A stretch of DNA of 64,000 nt, from assembly GCA_965284435.1 (NCBI GenBank), contig OZ260083.1, positions 1,736,001-1,800,000 on the forward strand, written 5' to 3'. The stretch is from CAIYZT01 sp947461435. GTDB lineage: Bacteria > Pseudomonadota > Alphaproteobacteria > Rhodobacterales > Rhodobacteraceae. Position 1 is the stretch's first letter. Every line of letters begins with the position of its first letter. Shown in pieces: positions 7,716 through 17,210 of this stretch. The notes under the pieces are model-generated. The model saw only the letters and a program-made list of their open reading frames with translations. It was not told where the DNA came from and searched no databases. A program made the position numbers and the translations under genes.

Positions 7716-9778
7716 ATGCCCAATGTTTCGCGCTGTTTGCGAGCCCATGTTTGTATGATGTGATCGACCGCAAGCCCCATGAAGGCCACGCAAAGGCCCA
7801 GCATCAACCCATTTCCGATGCCGTTCTTATCCGACAGGGCCTTTAGGATATACTGACCCAAATCATCGGTCCCGATCATGGCGCCGATAATCACCATGAA
7901 CAGCGCAAAGATCACGGTTTGGTTGATGCCCAGCATGATATGCGGCAGGGCGAGGGGCAGTTCGATGTTGAAAAAACTCTGAACCCTATTTGCACCTGAC
8001 ATCATGCCCAAATCCTGCAAGGGCGGCGGAACAGCGCGCAGACCTTCAATTGTATAGCGCGCGGCGGGGATGGTGGAATAGATGATGACCGCGATCAGAA
8101 CTGACGTGTCGGTGACGCCAAACAGCATGATGACGGGGATCAGATAAATGAACGACGGAAAGGTTTGCAGCGTGTCGCAGACCAAGAGCACGAACTTGCT
8201 GGCTCTGTCGCTGCGCGCTGACAAGACACCAATGCCGAAACCGATGATCACCGAAACGATCACTGCAAAGGTCGCCATATAGGCGGTTATCAGGGCCCTG
8301 TCCCACCAGTCGGTCAAGGCGATGAACAGCAAGAACATCCCCACGATGGCCATCGACCGCTTGCCACCCACGATGAAGCCAATCCCCATTGTCAGCACAA
8401 ATGTCGCAATCACCGGCATGCCCAAAAAGGCCGTTTTCATCGGAATCAGCACTTGCGTGATCAGCCAGCGGTTAAAACCTTGCAGGCCTTGATACCAATT
8501 CTCCACCATCCAATCGACGCCCGACTGCCAGAAGTTTTCGGTGGTGATCCCCTCGTTATGCGGGATCATATAAAAGTAATTGATGCCATCGGCAAAAACG
8601 AACCGGCCAAGATAGGCCAACGCGATGCACGTCAGAACGATGGCTGCAAAGATCAAAGAATACCTATGGCGCACCGCAAAGCTTTGGTCGGCAAAGTAGT
8701 CCGTCCCTTTGTTGGCCCAAGCCAAGGATAAACGATCAAGCACCACCGCAATCAATACGATGCAAATGCCAAGTTCCAACGCCTGACCGATCCGCAATTG
8801 GTTCAGCGCCAAAAGCAGATTGAACCCCAATCCCTTTGCCCCGATGAACGAGGCGATCACCGCAAGTGCCAAGCACTGCATGATCATTTGGTTGACGCCG
8901 ATCAAGATATCGCGCCGCGCCGCAGGGATCATCACTTTCAGCATCAGTTGGCGGTTGGTGCAGCCGTTCATCACAGCGGCTTCAACCACTTCGACCGGCA
9001 CTTTCTTCAGGCCCAATATCGTCAAGCGCACCATGGGTGGGGTAGCGAAGACAATGGTCGCAATCGCCCCCGCATGGTCGCCCACACCGAACATAACCAT
9101 GACAGGCACCAGATAGGAAAAATGCGGCATGGTTTGGGCGACGTTCAAAAGCGGGGTCAGGATCATTTCGACAGTGCGCGACTTAAAGGCCCAAACCCCC
9201 AGCAACAGCCCAAGCGCAAAGGCAATCGGGGCGGCGATCAAGACCAGAGACAGGGTTTCCATCGCGGGTTCCCATTGGCCGAATACCGCAATGTAAAGCG
9301 TGGCAAAAGCCGCCAACGCTGCCAGTGACGATCCCTTTAGCGCATATCCCAGCAAAGCAGAGCCTGCGGCCACGATGGTCCACGGTAGTGCGGGCCAAAC
9401 AAGGTCGGGATGGGCGCGCGCATAATCCCAGCCAACAAAGGCAGCCAAGGTCTTTGCCCCACCCAACAAGAACTCGCGCAGAAGATCTATGCAGAACAAA
9501 ATCGCCGTCGAAAAGGCGCGTGTCACCTCTTTGATCAGGGGCGATGCTTCGTATTCTTCAATTTCCGGGTCATAGATGTCGATTGGCCACCAATCGTACA
9601 TCAGGAACCGGACGAATGTGTTGATCTGCTCGGGCCAACCTGAGATCAGATGTGGCAGGCGCCACAGGTAATTGCCCTCAACCGCTGGAATGGCAAAATA
9701 GAGCACCAGAAAAACCGCGAACAGCAGGCCAAACTTTGCAAAGCCAGAGCGGAGAAGGTCTACACGCATCTTGCCCAC
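7709..9778 (-). CDS. Glycine betaine/proline-type ABC transporter permease, duplicated domain
   Basis: This 689-residue inner-membrane protein contains two ProW/OpuAB-type permease domains. Each has the EAA-like loop that contacts the ATPase: VVEAAVMNGCTNRQLMLKVMIP near residue 270 and LQDLGMMSGANRVQSFFNIELP near residue 600. Each domain repeats the segment pattern LPHFSYLVPV/TFPSFIYLIPVIMLFGV. Single-domain ProW is about half this size, so the gene is a tandem fusion, a form known among marine alphaproteobacteria. It follows the ATPase gene directly (start 9778, ATPase stop 9779), within an SBP-ATPase-permease operon on the minus strand. The role is import of compatible solutes such as glycine betaine. 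The stop codon falls within the tRNA-like repeat end. Confidence 0.9.
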   Translation of the reverse strand: MGKMRVDLLRSGFAKFGLLFAVFLVLYFAIPAVEGNYLWRLPHLISGWPEQINTFVRFLMYDWWPIDIYDPEIEEYEASPLIKEVTRAFSTAILFCIDLLREFLLGGAKTLAAFVGWDYARAHPDLVWPALPWTIVAAGSALLGYALKGSSLAALAAFATLYIAVFGQWEPAMETLSLVLIAAPIAFALGLLLGVWAFKSRTVEMILTPLLNVAQTMPHFSYLVPVMVMFGVGDHAGAIATIVFATPPMVRLTILGLKKVPVEVVEAAVMNGCTNRQLMLKVMIPAARRDILIGVNQMIMQCLALAVIASFIGAKGLGFNLLLALNQLRIGQALELGICIVLIAVVLDRLSLAWANKGTDYFADQSFAVRHRYSLIFAAIVLTCIALAYLGRFVFADGINYFYMIPHNEGITTENFWQSGVDWMVENWYQGLQGFNRWLITQVLIPMKTAFLGMPVIATFVLTMGIGFIVGGKRSMAIVGMFLLFIALTDWWDRALITAYMATFAVIVSVIIGFGIGVLSARSDRASKFVLLVCDTLQTFPSFIYLIPVIMLFGVTDTSVLIAVIIYSTIPAARYTIEGLRAVPPPLQDLGMMSGANRVQSFFNIELPLALPHIMLGINQTVIFALFMVIIGAMIGTDDLGQYILKALSDKNGIGNGLMLGLCVAFMGLAVDHIIQTWARKQRETLGIM

Positions 9779-10843
9779 CTATCCGACCAAACCTTGAGGG
9801 CCACGCGCGCCGAACAAGACATGCAAGACGGTTTTGCGGTTCAAAAGTCCCACGGGTTTGCCCGCATCATCCACCACCTGCACCGGATGGCTCTCACTCA
9901 GGACAGCCTCGGCCACTGTGGCGATCAGGGCGTCTTTATGCACCGTCATTGAACTTAGCTGGTCAGGACCTATCGGTTCCATCAGATTGGCGCAGCTTAA
10001 AACCTTTTCGCGCGGCACATCGCGGGTGAACTTGGCCACATATTCTGTTGCAGGGTGCAAAACGATGTTGGCCGGCGTATCCAACTGTTCGATAACACCG
10101 TCTTTCATGATGGCAATCCGGTCCGCAAGGCGCAGGGCTTCGTCGAAGTCATGTGTCACAAAGAGGATGGTCTTTTGCAGCAAACCTTGAAGCCGCAGGA
10201 ATTCGTCCTGCATTTCCTTGCGGATCAAAGGATCAAGTGCTGAAAACGGTTCGTCCAGAAGCCAGATTTCCGGCTCAACCGCCAAGGATCGGGCGATGCC
10301 CACGCGCTGCTGTTGGCCGCCTGACAATTGGCGGGGATAGTAATTCTCGCGCCCGCTCAGGCTGACCAGTTCGACCATTTCCATCGCGCGTTTGATTGCG
10401 GCTGCCGTGGATTGGCCTTTGATCAGCAGCGGAAAGGCGATGTTTTCCAAAACGGTCTTGTGCGGCAATAGGGCAAAGCTTTGAAATACCATGCCCATTT
10501 TGTTGCGGCGCAGTTCGACGAGCTGCTTGCCTGTCATGGCGGTTAAATCTTCGCCGTCGATGAAAATCTTGCCCGCAGTGGGTTCTGTCAACCGCGATAT
10601 GCAGCGCAAAAGCGTTGATTTGCCAGAGCCTGACAGACCCATGACGATAAGCAGCTCACCCTTTTGCACCTCAAATGTGGCCCTGTTAACGCCCACAATG
10701 CAGCCGGCGGCCTGAAAGGCCGCAGCTTCGACCACGCCGTTTGATCTGCGCATCATGGAGGCAGCATTATCGCCAAATATTTTGTAAACCGCCTCGCATC
10801 TGATGACAGGTTCAGATGAGGCAACGCGGTCAGTAAGGGCCAT
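9779..10843 (-). CDS. Glycine betaine/proline-type ABC transporter ATPase
   Basis: This 354-residue ProV/OpuAA-like ATPase powers the adjacent permease. The Walker A motif is GLSGSGKSTLL (about residue 70), the signature LSGGQQQRVGIARSLA, and Walker B IWLLDEPFSALDPLIRKEMQ, followed by the switch His in FVTHDFDEAL. The C-terminal 60 or so residues (VAEAVLSESHPVQVVDDAGKPVG) look like the CBS-type regulatory part that in OpuA senses ionic strength. The gene lies downstream of the binding-protein gene, separated from it by a strong intercistronic hairpin, and abuts the permease gene. Confidence 0.93.
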   Translation of the reverse strand: MALTDRVASSEPVIRCEAVYKIFGDNAASMMRRSNGVVEAAAFQAAGCIVGVNRATFEVQKGELLIVMGLSGSGKSTLLRCISRLTEPTAGKIFIDGEDLTAMTGKQLVELRRNKMGMVFQSFALLPHKTVLENIAFPLLIKGQSTAAAIKRAMEMVELVSLSGRENYYPRQLSGGQQQRVGIARSLAVEPEIWLLDEPFSALDPLIRKEMQDEFLRLQGLLQKTILFVTHDFDEALRLADRIAIMKDGVIEQLDTPANIVLHPATEYVAKFTRDVPREKVLSCANLMEPIGPDQLSSMTVHKDALIATVAEAVLSESHPVQVVDDAGKPVGLLNRKTVLHVLFGARGPQGLVG

Positions 10844-10893
10844 GGCGTCTTTCCCGGAAATGTCTGGTCAGGGGGATGGATGCCCCTTGTCAA

Positions 10894-10931
10894 AATCTTA
10901 CCCCCCGGTGCTGTGCACGGGGGGTAAGATT
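10894..10931 (-). terminator. Intercistronic hairpin between binding-protein and ATPase genes
   Basis: A near-perfect inverted repeat has arms AATCTTACCCCCC (10894-10906) and GGGGGGTAAGATT (10919-10931). The stem extends inward by GTGC/GCAC around a TGT loop. There is no U-run after it in the direction of transcription. I infer a partial terminator or 3'-end stabiliser that keeps the binding protein in excess over the ATPase and permease, as is common in SBP-first ABC operons. Confidence 0.75.
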
Positions 10932-10965
10932 TAGGGAACAAGGCCCACTTGCGCGGGCCCAAGGT

Positions 10966-11913
10966 TTACTTGGTCCAAGGCATCCAAACGGCCTCGTTGT
11001 CGGCCAGCCACTTTTTGGCGGCGTCTTCGTGGCTCATTTTGTCGATATCAACCAAGGCCGCCATTTGCCCGATTTGGGCCGTGGTGAACGAAATCTTGGT
11101 GAAGATCGTATAGGCTTTCGGGTGGGTCTTCGGGAACTTGTAGTTCGCCGCTTTCTTCAACCAGCCAATCGGCGAGCCACAGCTGCCATCCCCGCCATCC
11201 GCCTTGCGGCAGCCATCGGTGTACGCGGGGAACTTGATGAAGTCGAAGCCTTCAGCATCGGTGAAATTCGGGGTCCAGTTGAACGTGATGATCCCACGCC
11301 CTTCTTTCTTGGCGGATTCAAGTTCAGCCCAGATCGCATCTGCCGAACCTGCAAACTTGACGACATATTTGTCATCCAGACCCAGCGCCTTGATACGGTC
11401 GGGCATCAGGTCGCCGTGCCAGCTTTGCGGGCCTTCCAAAATGCGGCCTTTGCCTTCGGAATCTGCGGTTGCAAAAACCTCGGGGCAGTTCTTAAGGGCT
11501 TCCCAATCCGGCAGACCGGGGCAGAGGTTCTGTTCAATGACGTAGTGGGGAACACCCAGTTCTTCCAACGTCATGGCTTCGTGATTGCCAGCGTCAATGA
11601 TGCCGCCCTGCGCCATGGCATTGTAAAATGAGGCGCCAAAGGTCGACTGCCACACCTCGTGGCTAATCGTCACGTCGCCGTTGCGGATCGCTTCGTAGAC
11701 GGCCTGCGTATCCGCAGGCACATATTCTACCGTGTCGCCGATGCTTTGAAAGATGCCCCCAATCACATAGGCCATCACAACTTGGCTTGACCAATTATGG
11801 GTCGGGATAATGATCGGTTCGGCTGAGTCTTGGGCAAATGCCGCTTGCGGCATCCCCCCCAGTGTCAGCGATAGTGCGGCTGCGCTCAGCGCAGTATTCA
11901 GATATTTCAGCAT
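10966..11913 (-). CDS. Glycine betaine/proline-type ABC substrate-binding protein
   Basis: This 315-residue periplasmic protein of the OpuAC/ProX family has an N-terminal Sec signal peptide (hydrophobic core AALSLTLGGM, cleavage likely after QAAFA). The mature part shows aromatic residues expected in the quaternary-amine pocket (THNWSSQ, HEVWQSTFG, GPQSWHGD, FNWTPNF). It is the first gene of the operon and delivers substrate to the downstream permease and ATPase. The exact substrate (glycine betaine, proline betaine, choline or carnitine) cannot be told from the sequence. Confidence 0.9.
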   Translation of the reverse strand: MLKYLNTALSAAALSLTLGGMPQAAFAQDSAEPIIIPTHNWSSQVVMAYVIGGIFQSIGDTVEYVPADTQAVYEAIRNGDVTISHEVWQSTFGASFYNAMAQGGIIDAGNHEAMTLEELGVPHYVIEQNLCPGLPDWEALKNCPEVFATADSEGKGRILEGPQSWHGDLMPDRIKALGLDDKYVVKFAGSADAIWAELESAKKEGRGIITFNWTPNFTDAEGFDFIKFPAYTDGCRKADGGDGSCGSPIGWLKKAANYKFPKTHPKAYTIFTKISFTTAQIGQMAALVDIDKMSHEDAAKKWLADNEAVWMPWTK

Positions 11914-12555
11914 TTTTCACCCTGTTCGCGTTTTTGTTTGATTAATCGCACGGAAGGTAGGCAGAAAGATCGGATGTGAATTTCCTCACAGGAAAGAATT
12001 TAGCGCAGAGATAATGAACGCTGGCTAGTTTTTTCTTCTCTCGCCAGCACTTTTCACAAGATCAAGCCACGATATGGCCCCCGGCGGGAACTGATGTCGA
12101 ATTTGATTTTGGCCTTGTAATGTCCGAAAGCCAGCCATTTTGATTTTAACGTGTATGGTTTTATTGTTTTGATACAGAGTGTTATAATGAAGGTCTGGTT
12201 TGAAACCGGTGGCCATTTGCTACGCTTGCAACCGGCGGAAGACGTGCATTTCGGTGCTATTTTTTTGGGCGGCCCGAGCGAACCCACCCAAGGTACAAGC
12301 GCAGGAATGAATGCGGGATAAAAGCCTGACTGTGTATTTGTCATGAGGCCGCAACTGAGATGCAGCCAAACCCAAATCGGCCCTCAGCGGGCCTAGTTTG
12401 ACGAGGCGATTGTGTCCCTGACGCTGTGTGAAACCACCAAGCCCGGATGGTATGCTACCAAAGTAAGTTAACGCCTGGGCCGAGCCTGACGGCACAAGGT
12501 TCATGGGAGGGATGCTCGGGTGCGCCAACCCCAAGCCACCAACCGCAACAAAGAC
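11914..12555. other. Long non-coding stretch upstream of the betaine operon
   Basis: About 640 bases hold no supportable gene. Bases next to 11914 should contain the betaine operon promoter: an AT-rich segment occurs at 11925-11950. I recognised no specific operator. The right end runs into the second tRNA-Phe-associated block. Confidence 0.45.
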
Positions 12556-12790
12556 GCTGCGCGACACCAGCAAACCCGTTCGCTGTGTTCAACACAGAAC
12601 TTCAGAACACTGTTTTGACCACACCAAACGAGTCGCAACAACAATTAGCTGGCGTAATAACGCAGACAGACCTGTGCAATGACTGTGCACCGCACAAACG
12701 CCGAAGTGTGATATGCGCTAGTATTTTATTTTTATGATTTAAATCATGGCCAGAGACGGAATTGAACCGACGACACGCAGATTTTCAATG
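12556..12790. repeat. tRNA-Phe-associated repeat block, copy 2
   Basis: The parts come in the same order as at 28.20-28.43 kb: three dyads about 26.5 bp apart (around 12556-12571, 12582-12598 and 12608-12625), the shared segment GAGTCGCAACAACAATTAGC, the CGCACAAACGCCGAAGTGTG segment, and at 12746-12790 a close match to the 3' half of the tRNA-Phe gene (CCAGAGACGGAATTGAACCG continuing into GATTTTCAATG). The match ends at the anticodon loop, after which the sequence diverges. This is the pattern left by an attachment site or a partial duplication at a tRNA 3' end. Confidence 0.78.
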
Positions 12791-13471
12791 CTTTTTGTTG
12801 CGATTTAACCTGGCGGGATCATTGATTGATCTGCGCTGAATATACTGATGCGGCAAAGATGGTGTTTAATCTGTTTTGCACGAATAGCACTCAAAATTCT
12901 GGATCTAACAAATAATTTATACTAACTTGCGTCAAAAAAGGCCAGGTTTTCGCCCCGTTCTTTTACACATGGATACACCATTTTGGTGTACCGCATCACA
13001 GCCCAGCACCTACTCGCGGCAAGTACCGGGCTGATTGCATCATGCTTTGGCAACAACAGCTTTGTCGGATTTCGCTCCGCGCAAACCCATCGCTGTGGCC
13101 ACTGCCGCATCCAACGCACCCGTCTCGCTGAACCCGGAACGCGATACTAGCGCTTCGGAAATCAGTGGCGCCGATTGAAGTCGGAGGACAACTTGTTTGA
13201 CAAACACCGGTCTCGACCAAGAGACAGAAACCCGAAAACTCGTCCAGAAAAGCTAATTAGAACGCTAATTTCTGCCTTTTGGGATGGAAACAGAAACGGT
13301 TTCCGTCAAAGGGCAAGCTCAAATTCCTTTTTCAGCGGTGTGTTAGGGTTGGCTCACTTCTCGATGGAAAACCTGGCTCACTTTTGCCTGGAAATTAACA
13401 GCAAGCTCTATTGCTGCATCTGAACTGGAGCTATGGTGATTTAATAGGTTTAGACTTCTGGGGGGAATCGG
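12791..13471. other. Non-coding stretch with a possible IS21-like end
   Basis: No gene is supported. Near 13349-13400 the words GGCTCACTT and GGCTCACTTTT recur with a short spacer, followed by GGAAATTAACAGCAAGCT. This resembles the repeated ends of IS21-family elements, though no istA or istB is present, so it would be a bare remnant. A GGGGGAA ribosome binding site at about 13460 serves the next gene. Confidence 0.35.
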
Positions 13472-13936
13472 TTGGCTAATTCAAAAACTGACGCAAACAC
13501 CCGCGTTCATTATCTTGAACTTGATATAGCCAGATTAGTTGCTCGAATTGCGTCGCTGGAAGTTGCGCTTAGGCAGCGCAGTATGCAACTGGAAAGCTTG
13601 GATAGTTGCGAAGCCCTTGCTCCGCCAAGCCAGCCCACATCACTGACGGTGGCTTCCGCAATCACGCCCCAAGAGATCAACGAGACCATTGCCTTCCTCC
13701 GGGACCATCTAAACGGGGCCTATTACCTGCGGGAAAATCCGGATGTGGCACAGGCGGCAATGGACCCCGTTCTGCACTACGTTCTGCATGGCGAGCAAGA
13801 AGGACGCCGTCCTTGCCCGGAATTCGACCCCGTCCGCTACCGCGTCATGAACCCTTCTTTGGCACAGTTTAATGGAAGTCTGTTCCGGTATTATCTGACA
13901 AATGACCAAGTCAGCGGCAGCGTGAAAAAAGGATAG
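13472..13936 (+). CDS. Small protein with coiled coil and NPDVA-type glycan-locus domain
   Basis: This 154-residue protein starts at a TTG preceded by GGGGGAA at a good distance. Residues 10-50 form a heptad-like helix (VHYLELDIARLVARIASLEV). The second half carries the pattern YYLRENPDVAQA, DPVLHYVLHGEQEGRRPCP and FDPVRYRVMNPSLA. This repeat is often found at the N-terminus of large glycosyltransferases in Rhodobacterales and Rhizobiales surface-glycan loci. Here it stands alone, seven bases before a glycosyltransferase-methyltransferase gene, so the two may form a split version of such an enzyme. The function is not established. Confidence 0.65.
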   Translation: MANSKTDANTRVHYLELDIARLVARIASLEVALRQRSMQLESLDSCEALAPPSQPTSLTVASAITPQEINETIAFLRDHLNGAYYLRENPDVAQAAMDPVLHYVLHGEQEGRRPCPEFDPVRYRVMNPSLAQFNGSLFRYYLTNDQVSGSVKKG

Positions 13937-13943
13937 ACGCCAG

Positions 13944-15362
13944 ATGCCATCAGACCGCTCATTTCGGCTTTCACAAGAAGATGCTGTGTTTACATCTGCA
14001 GCGGCTCGGTTCTCGGCTGGGCGACGTCCGCTAATTCGCTGGATTAAGGGCGATGGGCTGGATGACCCTGTCACTCGCGCAGCCATAGCTCAAGCGACAC
14101 GGTTATTCGGATCTGCCGTCGACTATTGTCTGTGCACGGATGGCATCGACGCCGCGCGCGCGCGGGACATTCTGGCTTGGGCAGAGCGGCCGGTAGAGTG
14201 GCGACCTGTTGGTGCAAGTGACAACCCCGAACTAGCAGATTTACTGATCAAGGCGGGCTGCGAGCCTGCACATTTTGGCTATTGGTGGAAGTGGTTTCCC
14301 GAACGTGTGCGTCCCGACGCTCCAGAAATAATTTTGGACGGAGACATGGTGATAACTGGCAGGCCATATTGGTGGCAAGCGTGGCAGGATGGCAGGGATC
14401 GTTTGCGCGTAAGTGAAGATAACAGAGAAGACCCGCAGCGCATCTATGGTCGCTATGCCGATGCCGTCGACACGCGTAGCCAGCTTTACTCCGGCCTGAT
14501 CGCCCTGCCGCCTAACCTTCGTTATATGCCGCAGGTCCTTGAAGTCCTGACCGAAAGACCACTGCAAATCGGCCATGACGGGCGCCGCGACATGTGCGAA
14601 CAGGGCGTGGTGGCAGCGGCGTTTCAGCGTCTGAACGCCTTTCCGGTGCCACTTTATCAATTTCCCTTTGGCCGCGCATTTGAAACATCGCTTGACTACG
14701 GCTTGGAGGGCGATCTGGGCCGAGCCTGGGGCTTTCACTTTGGCAACGCCTTCCGCCGCGCGAATCCGCACTTCGAGCGGCTTTGTGACACAGGTGAAGT
14801 GTTCGGCAAGTTCGAACCCACCTCCTTCCAGCGCAACCGCTGGCTTGGCGGCACTGACCAATGGGGTGTCCCGGGTTGGAGCAGTTCTGAAGAGATTTCT
14901 GCCACGATTTTGCAATTGTCGCGCCCCTTCATCAACGGATCTATCCTTGAAGTCGGCACCTCGCGCGGGCGTATGACCGCCATTCTGGCCGATGCGGGAC
15001 TGCGCATCACAACACTGGATCGAGAAGATCGCGGAGCAGCGGCCAATCTTGCGGGCCTGGCCGTCACGGTAGTGCAAGAAGAACTTGTACGATATCTTTC
15101 CCGCTCTCAGAACTCATTTGATCTCATTGTGGTCGATTTACATGGAAACACTGTTAGGGATTGGAAAGGCTATTCGGACGTGCTGATCGGAGCTTTGGCG
15201 CGCGGAGGCATGATGCTGATAAGCAATGCAAATCTTAACCTAGTTTCCGGATGGCAAGAGGAAACGGGCGTTTCATGGTTCTTAGGACAGTTGCCGACGG
15301 GATGGACTTCGACCGTCATCGACCCTCCGGTTCCGGGAATCGCAGTGGTGCGAAGGCCATGA
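13944..15362 (+). CDS. Putative glycosyltransferase with C-terminal methyltransferase domain
   Basis: This 472-residue cytoplasmic protein has an N-terminal part with a GT-A-like metal-binding motif (APEIILDGDMVITG, about residues 127-140) and later segments QLYSGLIALPP and GTDQWGVPGWSSSEE. From about residue 325 a class I methyltransferase begins: ILEVGTSRGRMTAILADAG is the SAM loop, FDLIVVDLHGN motif II, and ALARGGMMLISNANLNL a post-motif strand. It lies between the small NPDVA protein and a DegT aminotransferase whose start overlaps its stop (ATGA). The operon probably builds a modified surface sugar. I do not recognise a specific characterised homologue. Confidence 0.62.
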   Translation: MPSDRSFRLSQEDAVFTSAAARFSAGRRPLIRWIKGDGLDDPVTRAAIAQATRLFGSAVDYCLCTDGIDAARARDILAWAERPVEWRPVGASDNPELADLLIKAGCEPAHFGYWWKWFPERVRPDAPEIILDGDMVITGRPYWWQAWQDGRDRLRVSEDNREDPQRIYGRYADAVDTRSQLYSGLIALPPNLRYMPQVLEVLTERPLQIGHDGRRDMCEQGVVAAAFQRLNAFPVPLYQFPFGRAFETSLDYGLEGDLGRAWGFHFGNAFRRANPHFERLCDTGEVFGKFEPTSFQRNRWLGGTDQWGVPGWSSSEEISATILQLSRPFINGSILEVGTSRGRMTAILADAGLRITTLDREDRGAAANLAGLAVTVVQEELVRYLSRSQNSFDLIVVDLHGNTVRDWKGYSDVLIGALARGGMMLISNANLNLVSGWQEETGVSWFLGQLPTGWTSTVIDPPVPGIAVVRRP

Positions 15363-16396
15363 CGGTTATTCCCTTCATCGACCTGACACGTGCGATGAAT
15401 CCGATCCGTGCGGACGTTGAACACGCGATGTCGGCTTGCCTCGATAGATCGTTCTACCTGCGGGGGCCCGAAACGGCTGCCTTTGAAGAGGAATGGGCGG
15501 CCTTTTGTGGGCAAACTGCGGCGGTATGCTGCGCCAGTGGCACCGATGCACTTTCGCTTGCGGCAATGGCTTTGGGGATAAGAACGGCAGTTATCCCTTC
15601 GAACACCCTTCCGCTCACCGGCATCGGCCTGCATCGCGGAGGAGCTGAAGTTATCATAGCTGAGGTGGACGAAGACGGGTGGATTGCGGCCCCGTCGGAA
15701 CAAGATGTGCCGGTGCTGCTTTTTGGCCGCACGCCCCCGCCGTCTGCGACGAATGCTGCCCTTTATGACGCGGCACACGCCCATGGCTGGCGCCCGCCTC
15801 TAGGTGCGGCGGCAGCTTGGAGCTTCTATCCGACCAAGACACTTGGGGCGTTAGGCGATGCAGGTGCCGTCACAACGAATGACGCAGATTTGGCGCGCGA
15901 GATCCGCAATATGTGCGGTCGCGACGACCAGCTCTATGACAGCCGCCAACTGACGTCCCGTGTTGACGAGATTCAGGCCGCGGTCCTGCGAGTCAAGCTA
16001 CGCCACCTTCCGCGTTGGCTGGACGAACGAAAGGCACTTGGGGCTGCATATCGGCGTCTTCTGGAACCGTTGAATCTGTGTCTTTCCGGCCCATCGTTTG
16101 AGCATCTCTTTTGCATTCGGACGCCCGACCGGGATGCGCTGAAAGCCTTTCTTGCGGCGCGGGGCATCGGGACCAAACTCCATTGGGAAAGCGCTCTGCA
16201 TCAGCTTGCGGGTCCTTGGACGGCGCCTTCACCGTGTCCGATCGCAGAAAACTGGGCGAAGTCGGTGCTGAGCCTGCCGATCTTTCCAGGTCTGACCTTC
16301 GCCGAGGTTGATCGGGTCTGTGAACTAATCGCAACTTTCATGGATCATCATAGCGACGCAACGCCAACAGCGAGCGCCGTCGACGGGCTATGGTGA
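15359..16396 (+). CDS. DegT/DnrJ/EryC1 family sugar aminotransferase
   Basis: This 345-residue PLP-dependent aminotransferase probably converts a keto-sugar nucleotide to an amino sugar. PIPFIDL-like IPFIDLTRAMNPI starts the protein and FYLRGPETAAFEEEWAAFCG is the classic N-terminal motif. CASGTDALSLA binds phosphate, DAAHAHG holds the Asp contacting the pyridine ring, and SFYPTKTLGALGDAGAV carries the Schiff-base Lys. I chose the ATG at 15359 because it overlaps the previous stop (ATGA); a start further upstream would lie entirely inside the previous gene. The C-terminus LHWESALHQL and LPIFPGLTFAEVD are typical. The gene closes the operon. Confidence 0.88.
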   Translation: MTVIPFIDLTRAMNPIRADVEHAMSACLDRSFYLRGPETAAFEEEWAAFCGQTAAVCCASGTDALSLAAMALGIRTAVIPSNTLPLTGIGLHRGGAEVIIAEVDEDGWIAAPSEQDVPVLLFGRTPPPSATNAALYDAAHAHGWRPPLGAAAAWSFYPTKTLGALGDAGAVTTNDADLAREIRNMCGRDDQLYDSRQLTSRVDEIQAAVLRVKLRHLPRWLDERKALGAAYRRLLEPLNLCLSGPSFEHLFCIRTPDRDALKAFLAARGIGTKLHWESALHQLAGPWTAPSPCPIAENWAKSVLSLPIFPGLTFAEVDRVCELIATFMDHHSDATPTASAVDGLW

Positions 16397-16437
16397 TGGC
16401 GAACGGCCTTTGCGCCTGTACCCCCTAGCAAAAGCAA

Positions 16438-16767
16438 ATGGGGCGTGGCGATTTTACCCAGATCCCGAATGGAACAGGGGGTCTGGAAGACAGGCTTTGG
16501 CTATTATGGAGACATGACGTAGCGACCGGGCGCATCAAGATGAGCGAATTTGTGGCAGTCAATTCGACGAACATGGCGCGGATCCTTAACGTTTACAGCC
16601 AAAAGGGTGAGATTGCTGTTGGCGCAGATGCCGATCCCGTCGTATTCGAACCAGCGGCCAGCAAGACCATCTCGGCAGCCACCCAAAAATCTGTGATTTA
16701 TCATAAAGTGTTCGAAGGCTTTACTGTCACTAGCCTTCCTCGCTACACGCTTTCGCATGGCACGGTA
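16438..16767 (+). pseudogene. C-terminal fragment of a D-hydantoinase/dihydropyrimidinase gene
   Basis: About 105 codons match the end of hydantoinase/dihydropyrimidinase enzymes: IPNGTGGLEDRL, then FVAVNSTNMARILNVYSQKG, then VGADADPVVFEP, then TISAATQKSVIYHKVFEG and LPRYTLSHG. The metal-binding N-terminal two thirds are absent and no start codon fits. The fragment is directly joined to an IS66 remnant at about 16770. It is a decayed leftover of a pyrimidine or hydantoin catabolic gene. Confidence 0.75.
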
Positions 16768-16779
16768 CTTTGGGGACCA

Positions 16780-17090
16780 AACGGTGGCTGGCCGCAGCCT
16801 GGCAAGGGGCGGCCTTTACAGCGTTCCTCGACGACGGGCGCATCTGCCTGACCAATAACGCCGCCGAACGTGCCCTCAGAGGAATTGCCCTTGCACGCAA
16901 GCCATGGCTTTTTGCGGGCTCAGAGCGCGGCGGAGACAGAGCCGCCGCTATATATATTCTGATCGTGACGGCAAAAATGAATGATATCGACCCCCAAAAC
17001 ATGGATGGCCAATGTGCTTGCCCGCCTTCCAAACATCACCGTCTCGCGCGTGCATGAGGTGCTGCCGCTGCATCCAACTCATCGGCCGAT
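16780..17090 (+). mobile_element. IS66-family transposase C-terminal remnant
   Basis: The sequence encodes FLDDGRICLTNNAAERALRG, then KPWLFAGSERGGDRAAAIY, then LIVTAKMNDIDP, the conserved C-terminus of IS66 TnpC. A frameshift at about 16985 moves the continuation (WMANVLARLPN, then RVHEVLPL) into another frame. The N-terminal parts, TnpA and TnpB are missing. It is non-functional. Confidence 0.8.
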
Positions 17091-17210
17091 ACAGTTCGCC
17101 TCTATTAACTTTCATCCCATTGATTTTGCCTTATATTGTGAATTTTTTCTGGCCTCAGTCTTCAAGGTTTTATATGATTTTGGGCGGAACCCTGCAATTT
17201 CGGTATGCAC

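Noticed and set aside
12922..13220. Minus-strand frames upstream of the second glycan operon
   Set aside because: No start signal, no known motif, and frames interrupt one another; at best very old debris.
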